From an uncultured Clostridia bacterium (GTDB lineage: Bacteria > Bacillota > Clostridia > Oscillospirales > CAG-272), in assembly GCA_944391805.1 (NCBI GenBank), contig CALXUY010000086.1, positions 1 to 39,347 on the forward strand: a stretch of 39,347 bases of DNA, in the 5' to 3' direction. The position numbers and the translations under genes were made by a program. Under the pieces are notes generated by a model that was not told the DNA's origin, ran no database searches, and was given only the letters and a program-made list of their open reading frames with translations. This document shows positions 32,825-39,347 of the stretch, in pieces (positions within the stretch are counted from its first letter, which is position 1; every line of letters begins with the position of its first letter).

Positions 32825-33718
32825 ATGAAACTGCCTGCGCGTATGCTGCGCCTTCTGCCGCCCGTGTTGTTGTCATTGACCGGCCTGATCACCCTGCTGC
32901 AAATACTGGCGTTCCTGTTGGACTACGAAGCGCCCGCCGCCAACTATTTTTCGGTCGGCGCCATCCTCCCCACCATAGCCAATGTGCTCACGGTGCTGGT
33001 TGTGCTGGCAGGATGCCTGCTGGCGCTGCTCATCCCCAAAAATCAATTGCAGCTTGGCACACTCCCGGTCCGTGCAGCCTCCATTCCCGCTGCGGTCGGC
33101 TTTCTGGCCGGCGCGGTTATTCTGCTGCTGTCGCTCAATACTACCGCAAGCCGTTTTGCCGTTCTTTTTCTGCTGCTGGGAGCCGCATATGCGCTGCTCT
33201 CGGGTTATGCCCCCGCACGCATGAGCGCAACCTCTGCGCTGCTCGGATTTGCCGCAGTACTCGGCTGCATTCTGCTCGACGCGCTCTACTATTTTGACAG
33301 CTCGCTGGAAATGAACGCTCCGGTGAAGGTCACTGTCATCATCGGCCTTCTCTGCGCTATGCTTTACTACACCGGGGAGATCCGGATTCTGCTGGGCAAG
33401 CCGGCCCCACGGCTCTACATGATGCTCTGCTTCTGGCTGCTGGGAGCGGGCGGGCTGGCCGCGCTTCCGATACCGATCGCCGCACTGGCCGGTGCATTTG
33501 CCCGCACCACCAGTCCCTCGAACGCACCTGTGCTCGCACAGCAAATGTACCATCCCGAATATCTTGCGGGAGCGCTGATTGTTCTGGGCACAGCCATCAG
33601 CGCAGGCATCCGGCTGTGGAGCTGGCTGCGGCAAGGGGCAGTGCCAAGCGCAGCGGAGGCGCCCACAGGCGCATCCGAAGCCGGTTCGTCCGCCGGGCCG
33701 GGGGAGGGAGAGAGATGA
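32825..33718 (+). CDS. hypothetical eight-helix integral membrane protein
   Basis: I do not recognise this 297-residue protein. It is almost wholly hydrophobic, with about eight predicted membrane helices. The first three lie at about 10-32, 45-68 and 80-97, and the eighth (LAGALIVLGTAISAGIRLW) ends near 260. A C-terminal Ala/Gly/Ser/Pro-rich tail of about 25 residues follows. Charged residues are scarce and no transporter or enzyme motif stands out. The ATG at 32825 follows GGAAGGA by nine bases; earlier in-frame starts lie in the promoter region. Its stop overlaps the ATG of the next gene, an HTH regulator, so the two proteins probably work together, perhaps sensor and regulator. Confidence 0.75.
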   Translation: MKLPARMLRLLPPVLLSLTGLITLLQILAFLLDYEAPAANYFSVGAILPTIANVLTVLVVLAGCLLALLIPKNQLQLGTLPVRAASIPAAVGFLAGAVILLLSLNTTASRFAVLFLLLGAAYALLSGYAPARMSATSALLGFAAVLGCILLDALYYFDSSLEMNAPVKVTVIIGLLCAMLYYTGEIRILLGKPAPRLYMMLCFWLLGAGGLAALPIPIAALAGAFARTTSPSNAPVLAQQMYHPEYLAGALIVLGTAISAGIRLWSWLRQGAVPSAAEAPTGASEAGSSAGPGEGER

Positions 33719-34269
33719 ATGCCAACACCAGAATCCAATGGCTTCACAAGCGAATTCTGAATCAGAGCTACCCCAACGCACAGCGCCTTGCCGAGCGCTT
33801 TCACATCTCGCACCGGCAGGCGCAGCGAGACCTGGAGGTTCTGCGGAACAAGCTGGGCGCTCCGCTGGCCTACGACAGCAAGCGAAAAGGGTTTTATTAC
33901 ACTGCGCCCTATTCGCTCCCGCTTCTGCTCACCTCGGACAATGATGAAATGTACATCCCGGAGATCTTCACGGTGCAAAGCAAGGCTGAGCTGGCCGCCG
34001 ACCAATCCATCATTCAGATGCAGCTTCCCTACTCCGCCACGGTGGAATTGAGCAATAAGCTGGCGGCCATTGAGCTTTCGCAATACATCATCGCCCGGCT
34101 GCCGGGCAACCGGTTTGCCTGTGAGTTTCACAGCATTGAAAAATTCATCGGTCTTCTGCTCTCGCTGGAATCCGACTTCCGTCTGATCGAGCCCGAATGG
34201 CTGCGGGACCGCCTGGTGCGTGCGGCGCAGCGGGTTCTGAAAAACCACACAACAGAAGATACACACTGA
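33715..34269 (+). CDS. small HTH transcription regulator of the YafY/WYL type
   Basis: A 184-residue predicted DNA-binding protein. Residues about 7-55 form a DeoR/HTH_11-like winged helix (QRLAERFHISHRQAQRDLEV, then LAYDSKRKGFYYT as the wing), as in YafY-family regulators. The usual WYL ligand domain is not seen. The C-terminal part (SIEKFIGLLLSLESDFRLIE, then PEWLRDRLVRAAQRVL) resembles the WCX dimerisation segment found after WYL. The ATG overlaps the stop of the upstream membrane protein gene (ATGA), preceded by GGGGGAGGGAG. It could regulate that gene in response to a membrane signal; this is inference from coupling only. Confidence 0.75.
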   Translation: MNANTRIQWLHKRILNQSYPNAQRLAERFHISHRQAQRDLEVLRNKLGAPLAYDSKRKGFYYTAPYSLPLLLTSDNDEMYIPEIFTVQSKAELAADQSIIQMQLPYSATVELSNKLAAIELSQYIIARLPGNRFACEFHSIEKFIGLLLSLESDFRLIEPEWLRDRLVRAAQRVLKNHTTEDTH

Positions 34270-34270
34270 A

Positions 34271-34635
34271 AGCGTGCTGCCGCGATGCCAAATTGGCATC
34301 GCGGCAGCACGCTGCAGGTTGTAGACAAAAGGCGCATTAAATAAAAATTGCACAAAAGCGATCGTCCGCTTTTTCTTTGAGCGTGTAGGCGCAAAGAAAA
34401 AGCTCACAAAAAGAAACGCCGTACAGGGGAATTTCGCCCTCTGCGGAGGGAAACTTTTGCGAAGCAAAATTTCCGGCACCTCCGGTGCCTTGCGACCAAA
34501 GGGCTACTCGCCCTTGACCCCGCAAACTTTTGAAAAAGTTTGATCAAAACTTTCATCAATCTGACGAAAACCCTTGCTTTGGTCTACAGTCTAAAGCGTG
34601 CTGCCGCGATGCCGATTGGCATCGCGGCAGCACGC
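34271..34635. repeat. hairpin-dense repeat element with palindromic ends (MITE-like)
   Basis: A non-coding element of about 365 bp. It is bounded by two nearly identical palindromes: 34271-34313 (20-bp arms, 3-nt loop) and 34596-34635 (18-bp arms, 4-nt loop). Just inside, TGTAGAC (34320-34326) faces GTCTACA (34582-34588), so the ends form extended inverted repeats. Between them lie six perfect or near-perfect stems: 34368-34403 (12-bp arms), 34437-34450, 34455-34469, 34475-34489, 34499-34515 and 34524-34541. No transposase or coding sequence is present. It looks like a mobile or dispersed structured repeat inserted between the regulator gene and pckG. Confidence 0.65.
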
Positions 34636-34640
34636 CGTTT
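34596..34640 (+). terminator. terminator-like hairpin, right end of the repeat element
   Basis: An 18-bp perfect GC-rich stem with loop GATT is followed on the plus strand by CGTTTTT. It can end transcripts from the membrane protein/regulator pair. On the minus strand, after pckG, only CTTT follows, so termination there would be weaker. Confidence 0.55.
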
Positions 34641-34656
34641 TTGCTGTTCGCTCTTC

Positions 34657-36441
34657 TTACTTTTTCAGATTTGCTTCCAGCGCAGCCAGCTCGTCGTACA
34701 GCTCCCGGGGCACCCGGTCGCCGACCAGCTTGTAGAACTCCTTGATGTTCTCCACATCTGCCAGCCAGCTCTCCTTGTCAACCGTGAGCAGCTCACGCAC
34801 GGTGTCCACCGTCACGCCGTCCAAGCCCTCAATGTTGATGTCCTCGGCCTTGGGAACATATCCGATCGGGGTTTCCACGGCATCCACCTCTCCGGCGCAG
34901 CGGGCAAGGATCCACATCAGCACTCTCATGTTGTCGCCAAAGCCCGGCCAGATGAAGTGGCCTTCCTCATCGGTGCGGAACCAGTTGACATGGAAGATCT
35001 TGGGCGCATTTGCAGTCTTTTTGCCCATCTCCAGCCAATGTGCAAAGTAATCGCCCATGTTGTAGCCCACGAACGGACGCATAGCCATCGGGTCACGGCG
35101 CACCACACCAACGGCGCCGGCAGCGGCAGCGGTGGTCTCGGAGGCCATGATGGAGCCGACAAAGGTTCCGTGCTGCCAGTTGCGGGATTCATACACCAGC
35201 GGCGCGGTCTTGGCGCGTCTGCCGCCGAAGATAATTGCGGTCAGCGGCACGCCATTGGGATTGTCAAACTCGGAAGAAATGCAGGGGCAATTGGTTGCCA
35301 TTGCAGTGAAGCGGGAGTTCGGATGTGCGCAGGAGGTGTTGACCTTGTCGGCCTTGTTGTACATGGAAGGCTCCCATTTCTCACCCTTCCAGTTGAGGGC
35401 ATTGGTGGGCGCCGGAGTATCCATCCCCTCCCACCAGACCGTATTGTCGTCGAGGTTCAGCCCGACGTTTGTGAAGATGCAGTTCTTCTTGGTGGTCATC
35501 AGCGCGTTGTAGTTGGAGTGCGAATTGGTTCCGGGAGCCACGCCGAAGAAGCCGTTTTCAGGATTCATGGCATACAGTCTGCCGTCCTTGCCAACGCGGA
35601 TCCACGCAATGTCGTCGCCAACCGTCCAGACCTTGTATCCGGCCTTTTTGTACACCTCGGGCGGGATCAGCATGGCGAGATTGGTCTTGCCGCAGGCCGA
35701 CGGGAAGGCGGCGGCAATATACTTGGTCTCGCCGTTCGGCGCCTCCAGACCGAGAATGAGCATATGCTCGGCCATCCAGCCCTCTTTTCTGCCAAGATAG
35801 GAGGCGATGCGCAGCGCAAAGCACTTCTTGCCCAGCAGCACGTTTCCGCCATAGCCCGAGTTGACCGACCAGATGGTGTTGTCCTCGGGGAAATGGCAGA
35901 TGTAGCGGTTCTCCTTGTCGCAGTTGGCCTTGGAATGCAGCCCCTTGACAAAGTCGGGAGAGTCTCCCAGCGCCTTCAGCACATCGGTGCCGACTCTGGT
36001 CATGATCAGCATATTCAGCACAACATAAATCGAATCGGTCAGCTCAATGCCGATTTTGGCAAAATCCGAACCGACAACACCCATCGAATACGGAATGACA
36101 TACATGGTTCTGCCCTTATAGGAGCCGGTGAAGAGCTTGGTCAGCTTTGCATAGCACTCCTTGGGGTCCATCCAGTTGTTGATGCTGCCCGCGTCCTCTT
36201 TGGTGCGGGTGCAGATAAAAGTTCTGTCCTCCACGCGCGCCACGTCGTTGACGGCGGTGCGATGCAGGTAGCAATTCGGATACTCCTTCTCATTCAGCCG
36301 GAACAGCTCTCCGGTAGAGCACGCGATGTCGCGCAGCTTCTGCGTCTGCTCCTCCGAGCCGTCGATCCACTCGATTTTCTCGGGCTGAACCATGTCGGCC
36401 ATCGATTTGATCCAGTCCAATACATACTTGTTGTTGGTCAT
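34657..36441 (-). CDS. pckG: phosphoenolpyruvate carboxykinase (GTP)
   Basis: A 594-residue GTP-type PEP carboxykinase, which interconverts oxaloacetate and phosphoenolpyruvate. In anaerobes it often runs in the carboxylating direction to make succinate. The nucleotide P-loop with the hyperreactive Cys is seen as AFPSACGKTNLAM at about 250. Substrate and metal sites include YIPYSMG-type PYSMGVVGSDFAKIGIEL, SGYGGNVLLGKKCFALRIAS, DDIAWIR and the guanine-side FGGRRAKTAPLVYES and NWFRTDEEGHFIWPGFGDN. Length is normal. GGAG lies seven bases before the ATG. It is probably monocistronic. Confidence 0.97.
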   Translation of the reverse strand: MTNNKYVLDWIKSMADMVQPEKIEWIDGSEEQTQKLRDIACSTGELFRLNEKEYPNCYLHRTAVNDVARVEDRTFICTRTKEDAGSINNWMDPKECYAKLTKLFTGSYKGRTMYVIPYSMGVVGSDFAKIGIELTDSIYVVLNMLIMTRVGTDVLKALGDSPDFVKGLHSKANCDKENRYICHFPEDNTIWSVNSGYGGNVLLGKKCFALRIASYLGRKEGWMAEHMLILGLEAPNGETKYIAAAFPSACGKTNLAMLIPPEVYKKAGYKVWTVGDDIAWIRVGKDGRLYAMNPENGFFGVAPGTNSHSNYNALMTTKKNCIFTNVGLNLDDNTVWWEGMDTPAPTNALNWKGEKWEPSMYNKADKVNTSCAHPNSRFTAMATNCPCISSEFDNPNGVPLTAIIFGGRRAKTAPLVYESRNWQHGTFVGSIMASETTAAAAGAVGVVRRDPMAMRPFVGYNMGDYFAHWLEMGKKTANAPKIFHVNWFRTDEEGHFIWPGFGDNMRVLMWILARCAGEVDAVETPIGYVPKAEDINIEGLDGVTVDTVRELLTVDKESWLADVENIKEFYKLVGDRVPRELYDELAALEANLKK

Positions 36442-36467
36442 ATGATTTCTCCTTCTCTCCTGATAGA

Positions 36468-36485
36468 TTGTGAAAAGATAAACAA
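36468..36485. promoter_or_regulatory. Rex-like operator candidate in the pckG leader
   Basis: TTGTGAA-AAGA-TAAACAA lies between the pckG promoter and its ATG. It differs by one base in each half from the TTGTTAA-N4-TTAACAA consensus of the redox regulator Rex in Clostridia. Rex control of succinate and redox-balance genes is known in general; here the site is inferred from sequence alone. Confidence 0.3.
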
Positions 36486-36507
36486 TGGCAATGAGCCAAC
36501 TTCACCC

Positions 36508-36536
36508 AGTATATATTTTACACGCATTTTCGCCAA
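36508..36536 (-). promoter_or_regulatory. promoter of pckG
   Basis: TTGGCG (36536-36531), a 17-bp spacer and TATACT (36513-36508) on the minus strand, giving a leader of about 60 nt. The AT-rich region 36537-36709 upstream holds a small palindrome AATTGTGACAATT near 36605 but no gene. Confidence 0.6.
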
Positions 36537-36709
36537 TTTTCAAGAGGCTTTGGAAAAGGTTACGGATTGTTCACAAATTTCATCTGAGATGAACGGGAAT
36601 TGTGACAATTTTGCATGATTTTTGCAGCGACTTTGCAAAACTTTTTTTCGCAGCTCCTGTAATCAACTGATGATGATTCAAAAATGAAAGACAAAATGGT
36701 GAGTTTTGC

Positions 36710-36750
36710 AAAAAAGCGCTGCAGAGGAAAGCGCTCACGCTTTCCTCTGC
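36710..36750 (-). terminator. intrinsic terminator of the SGNH hydrolase gene
   Basis: A perfect 13-bp stem GCAGAGGAAAGCG/CGCTTTCCTCTGC with a 4-nt loop lies ten bases after the hydrolase stop codon. It is followed on the minus strand by AGCGC and six Ts. Confidence 0.85.
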
Positions 36751-36760
36751 CCGCCTGTCT

Positions 36761-37450
36761 TCATGATATTTCAGCCAGAATGGCCCTGCCGATCAGCTCC
36801 TGCCCCTCGGCGGTGGGATGAATGCCGTCATGGCAGAAAAAGGGCGCCGCATTCCAGAGATTGAGGAATGCCGACCGGATATCCAGCAAACGGCAGCCAC
36901 ACTCCTGCGCAATGCGGGTGACCAGCATGGAATAGCGCTCCTGGTAGCGGTAAATCTGAAAGGTTTCTCCCAGCCAGCGCAGAATATTGCTCTGCGAAAG
37001 CCCTCCCTTTGAGAGAAATCGGAAATACCGCTCGGCATTGACCGGCGGAAGATTGACCAGAATCGGCTCCATGCCGGCCTGCTTGGCACGGTCGATCATA
37101 TGTCTCATATTTTTTTCATACTGCTCGGCGGGCGTGTGCGGCAGGTGCTCCTGCTCCGGCGCCTCGCTGATGGCCTTCCAATCAAAATCGCAGTCATTGC
37201 CGCCAAACTCCAGCACGGCGGCATCCGCGTGAAGCCCCTTTGCAAGATCCTTTTCCATCATCTGCATTCCCTGCGTGGTCGTCATGCCCATACGGGAGCG
37301 GTTGGTCATTTCAATTCCCAGCTCCTGCGCCACCAGCTCGGCGGCGGGATGGGGGGCAATGCTGTACCGTCCGCGCTTCTCGTCAAACACAACGCCGCGG
37401 GCAAGAGAATCCCCCCAGACCACTGCGCTTCGAATTTTTTTTGCGTTCAT
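36761..37450 (-). CDS. SGNH/GDSL-family hydrolase
   Basis: A 229-residue esterase or lipase-like hydrolase of the SGNH superfamily. The nucleophile block is VVWGDSLARG with Ser15, the oxyanion block is FGGND, and the catalytic dyad is in CHDGIHPTAEGQ (Asp208, His211). No signal peptide is seen at the chosen start, so it is probably cytoplasmic, perhaps an acetyl- or acyl-esterase on sugars. The ATG at 37450 follows GGATGGAG; a frame extending to 37591 runs through the promoter and is rejected. It is monocistronic. The substrate cannot be predicted. Confidence 0.85.
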   Translation of the reverse strand: MNAKKIRSAVVWGDSLARGVVFDEKRGRYSIAPHPAAELVAQELGIEMTNRSRMGMTTTQGMQMMEKDLAKGLHADAAVLEFGGNDCDFDWKAISEAPEQEHLPHTPAEQYEKNMRHMIDRAKQAGMEPILVNLPPVNAERYFRFLSKGGLSQSNILRWLGETFQIYRYQERYSMLVTRIAQECGCRLLDIRSAFLNLWNAAPFFCHDGIHPTAEGQELIGRAILAEIS

Positions 37451-37529
37451 CGATCTCCATCCTTTTGCAAAAATATGAACAATTATAAATAAATAATTAT
37501 CATTACCGTTTGATATGGTTTTCGATACT

Positions 37530-37558
37530 ATATTATCACATATTGATTGCGATGTCAA
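37530..37558 (-). promoter_or_regulatory. promoter of the SGNH hydrolase gene
   Basis: TTGACA (37558-37553), a 17-bp spacer and TAATAT (37535-37530). A short inverted repeat AATTAT/ATAATT (37481-37498) lies in the leader and could be an operator or AT-rich chance. The region 37600-37763 upstream, towards rplL, shows no gene. Confidence 0.6.
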
Positions 37559-37763
37559 TAGGTTTTTGTAAAATTCAGAGTATACGATCATAGTTTACGC
37601 AATTTTTGCCTGTTCAGTCACCGGATATTCACACAGAGAGCCAAAATCCGGGCCGACCTCACACTTCCCTGCGCCAAGCACTGCAAAGCGTGCGCCATTG
37701 TCCCGGTGCAGCCGCAGATTTGTCTCAAGTCTATGAACCGGCCGCCCTTCTGCCGCGCAACAG

Positions 37764-37798
37764 AAAACAGCCGCGCTCACACGGAGTACGGCTGTTTT
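37764..37798 (-). terminator. terminator of rplJ-rplL
   Basis: Perfect 10-bp arms AAAACAGCCG/CGGCTGTTTT surround a 15-nt loop 36 nt past the rplL stop. On the minus strand the stem ends in four Ts. It means rplJL are not cotranscribed with a downstream rpoBC. Confidence 0.75.
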
Positions 37799-37834
37799 TG
37801 GTTATCCCGGACAGATACAATCGGATCTCGGCGA

Positions 37835-38212
37835 TTATTTGATTTCAACGGTGGCGCCGGCCTCGGTCAGGGCGGCCTTCACCTTTTCGGCCTCATCCTT
37901 GGAAACGCCTTCCTTCACGGTCTTGGGAGCGCCCTCAACCAGATCCTTCGCGTCCTTCAGGCCCAGACCCGTGATCTCACGGACAGCCTTGATGACATTC
38001 AGCTTGTTCGCACCGAAGTTGGCCAGAATCACGTCAAACTCGGTCTTCTCCTCAGCAGCGGGAGCAGCAGCTCCGGCAGCGGCAACAACACCGACAGGAG
38101 CGGCAGCAGATACGCCGAACTCCTCCTCAACCGCCTTCACCAGGTCGGCAAGCTCCAGGATGGTCAGGGACTTGATCTCTTCAAGAATATTGGTAATCTT
38201 TTCGGATGCCAT
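37835..38212 (-). CDS. rplL: 50S ribosomal protein L7/L12
   Basis: A 125-residue acidic stalk protein, present in several copies per ribosome, that recruits the translational GTPases. The N-terminal dimerisation and L10-binding domain is at 1-35 ([17 protein letters not shown]). The Ala/Pro hinge is at 36-54, and the C-terminal factor-binding domain has [20 protein letters not shown] and [25 protein letters not shown] lies nine bases before the ATG. It is 91 nt after rplJ. Downstream is a terminator rather than rpoB. Confidence 0.98.
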   Translation of the reverse strand: MASEKITNILEEIKSLTILELADLVKAVEEEFGVSAAAPVGVVAAAGAAAPAAEEKTEFDVILANFGANKLNVIKAVREITGLGLKDAKDLVEGAPKTVKEGVSKDEAEKVKAALTEAGATVEIK

Positions 38213-38303
38213 TTTATCATACCTCCAAAATTGATAATCTGTGATAAATTACTCCGGTCATAACGGCGCCGGTCGCCGGCGGATAGCTCCGCGAGCAGCT
38301 CGT

Positions 38304-38825
38304 TCAGGCCTCTGCGGGTTCGGCAGGAGCCTCGCCGTTCTTGTCCACCACAGCCTGCAGCGCGTAGGCAAAGCTGTAAAGCGGAGAACGGATGGAACCG
38401 AGCAATTTTGCAATGAGCGTTTCCTTGTTCGGAATTTCGGCAAGCGCGTTAACCTTTGCGGCGTCAATCACTTCCCCGTCGACATATCCGGCAAGAATGT
38501 TGAAGGACTCCACCTTGTCGGCGTATTCCTTGAGCACCTTTGCGGCCGCAACCGGGTCGTTTTCGCTGATGGCGATGGCGGTCATACCGGTGAGGTATTG
38601 CTTGAGCTCGCCATAGCCAACCTCGTCGCAGGCTCTGCCGGTCAGCGTGTTCTTCATGACCACGTACTTCACGCCGGCATTGCGCAGCGCCTTACGCATG
38701 GCAGTGTCCGCCTCCACCGTGATGCCCTGATAATTGACAATCACGCCGGCGGCCGAATTCTTCATCTGCTCCGCCAAGTCGGCAACGATCTGCTGCTTTT
38801 GCGCCAGAATGGAATTGCTGGGCAT
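38304..38825 (-). CDS. rplJ: 50S ribosomal protein L10
   Basis: A 173-residue L10, the stalk base that anchors the L7/L12 dimers and binds its own mRNA leader. Signatures: QKQQIVADLAEQMKNSAAGV, VNYQGITVEADTAMRKALRN, VMKNTLTGRA and the C-terminal L12-binding helix ending SFAYALQAVVDK. A short Ala/Pro/Glu tail follows. The ATG at 38825 follows GGGAGG by eight bases; a frame extending to 38918 crosses the attenuator and is rejected. Confidence 0.97.
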   Translation of the reverse strand: MPSNSILAQKQQIVADLAEQMKNSAAGVIVNYQGITVEADTAMRKALRNAGVKYVVMKNTLTGRACDEVGYGELKQYLTGMTAIAISENDPVAAAKVLKEYADKVESFNILAGYVDGEVIDAAKVNALAEIPNKETLIAKLLGSIRSPLYSFAYALQAVVDKNGEAPAEPAEA

Positions 38826-38975
38826 ATTGTTCACCTCCCAATGTGAAATGGAACGAAAAAAATCTTTCTTCCGGAACACAGCGCGCCGAAAAGAAAGACT
38901 CCACAAAAAACTGTTCACTTTCTTCCTCGGCAGGAAAGCTGTGCTTTTACCGGAACCTGCTGTCTTCGGATAACA
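38826..38975 (-). ncRNA. L10 leader, autoregulatory mRNA element
   Basis: The predicted transcript begins with the kink-turn-type region known from Firmicutes rplJ leaders. The 5' arm AGACAGCAGGT (38965-38955) pairs with TCCTGCCGAGG (38935-38925), around an A-rich internal segment. It is followed by a terminator hairpin before rplJ. By family knowledge, L10 complexed with L7/L12 binds this element and favours premature termination when in excess. Boundaries are approximate. Confidence 0.8.
38856..38898 (-). terminator. attenuator in the rplJ leader
   Basis: On the minus strand TCTTTCTTTTCGG pairs with CCGGAAGAAAGA and is followed by seven Ts, 30 nt before the rplJ ATG. This is an intrinsic terminator inside the leader, the expected output of L10-mediated attenuation. 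Confidence 0.8.
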
Positions 38976-38981
38976 TCGGGT

Positions 38982-39010
38982 ATTATATCATAAAAAAAAG
39001 AGCTTGTCAA
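38982..39010 (-). promoter_or_regulatory. consensus promoter of rplJ-rplL
   Basis: TTGACA (39010-39005), a 17-bp spacer and TATAAT (38987-38982). Both boxes are perfect, as for the rrn promoter at the other end of the window. Confidence 0.9.
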
Positions 39011-39182
39011 GGTTTTTTCTGAAAAAACCGGAATCTGCCGAAAGAAAATTTTGTCTCCTCTGTCTCCCCCGTGTCAGACCCGCGCGCGGCGACCATGCCG
39101 CGCAGGCATGTGCGTATGCCTCATGGGCAACCTGCCGTCGGCAACCGATGCTCCCGCCTCAAACACAGTTTTTGACACACGT

Positions 39183-39210
39183 AGGAGCCGCAGCGGACGC
39201 TGCGGCTCCT
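39183..39210. other. perfect GC hairpin upstream of the rplJ promoter
   Basis: AGGAGCCGCAGC/GCTGCGGCTCCT, 12-bp arms with loop GGAC. There is no T-run on either side, so it may be a remnant or an accessory hairpin. The surrounding 39011-39182 stretch holds another weaker GC hairpin near 39090 and no gene. Confidence 0.5.
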
Positions 39211-39220
39211 CAGTCTGTCG

Positions 39221-39258
39221 AAAAACGCCCATCAAGCGAGAGCCGAAATGGGCGTTTT
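39221..39258 (-). terminator. terminator of an unseen gene to the right
   Basis: AAAACGCCCAT/ATGGGCGTTTT, 11-bp arms with a 15-nt loop, is followed on the minus strand by a run of Ts. It probably ends a minus-strand gene lying beyond the window. From 39259 to the edge I see no gene. Confidence 0.65.
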
Positions 39259-39347
39259 GGAATATAAGCGAGAAAAAAATGAGAAAAATGCAAAGAAGAG
39301 GGAGGGATGGATATCACTCCACTTTCTTTTTGCGAATTTTTTGAGAT

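Noticed and set aside
32779..33297. 172-codon plus-strand frame starting just after a TATAAT
   Set aside because: The ATG is about 11 nt from the -10 box and the frame is a shadow of the membrane protein gene, which has its own well-placed start at 32825.
33415..34479. 354-codon minus-strand frame through the hairpin element
   Set aside because: It runs antisense to the membrane protein and regulator genes and across the hairpins, with no motif or ribosome-binding site.
37595..37780. 61-codon minus-strand frame between rplL and the SGNH hydrolase gene
   Set aside because: It overlaps the rplL terminator, has no ribosome-binding site and no homology I recognise.

Overview
This is a bacterial chromosomal segment, most likely from an uncultured Clostridia (Bacillota) lineage, possibly of the Oscillospiraceae type. 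The evidence is the GC-rich coding sequence with AT-rich Gram-positive promoters, strong AGGAGG ribosome-binding sites before nearly every gene, zinc-type S14, a Firmicutes L10 leader, GatCAB, BspA-like lipoproteins and the full S10-spc-alpha ribosomal superoperon. Family-level placement is inference. Almost everything is on the minus strand; I saw no phage, transposase, tRNA or CRISPR.

Layout by region. (1) 1-306: the 5' tip of a 16S rRNA gene with its leader and a consensus rrn promoter. (2) 359-4840: two tandem paralogous leucine-rich-repeat lipoproteins, each with its own promoter, then a two-gene sugar catabolism operon (TIM-barrel isomerase and Gfo/Idh/MocA oxidoreductase). (3) 4855-14380: an oriC-like maintenance cluster read as rpmH-rnpA-yidD-yidC-jag-mnmE-gatC-gatA-gatB-small membrane protein. 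It lacks the usual dnaA and mnmG neighbours, and a hairpin-repeat region separates jag from mnmE. (4) 14429-15705: holA, one of only three plus-strand genes, convergent with the ribosomal cluster across a 24-bp perfect palindrome. (5) 15719-32463: the complete S10-spc-alpha superoperon, rpsJ to rplQ, including secY, adk, map, infA and rpoA, transcribed from a promoter at about 32450 behind a leader of about 345 nt. (6) 32825-34640: a plus-strand pair (eight-helix membrane protein and a small HTH regulator) followed by a hairpin-dense repeat element with palindromic ends. (7) 34657-37558: GTP-type PEP carboxykinase and an SGNH hydrolase, each with its own promoter. (8) 37764-39347: rplJ-rplL with an L10-type leader and attenuator, then terminator-like hairpins up to the window edge.

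The genes are overwhelmingly for ribosome assembly, tRNA modification and charging (MnmE, GatCAB, RNase P protein), nascent-protein processing (Map) and membrane insertion (SecY, YidC, YidD). The most unusual signals are: a hairpin-array element at 34271-34635; three tandem 37-bp hairpin repeats at 10394-10504; an apparent CTG start codon for infA; low-complexity charged tails on ribosomal proteins L17 and S3; extensions on SecY and YidC; and an insertion in GatA. Nothing here is a clear new defence or biosynthetic system. All computed-style statements come from reading the sequence by eye; no searches were run.
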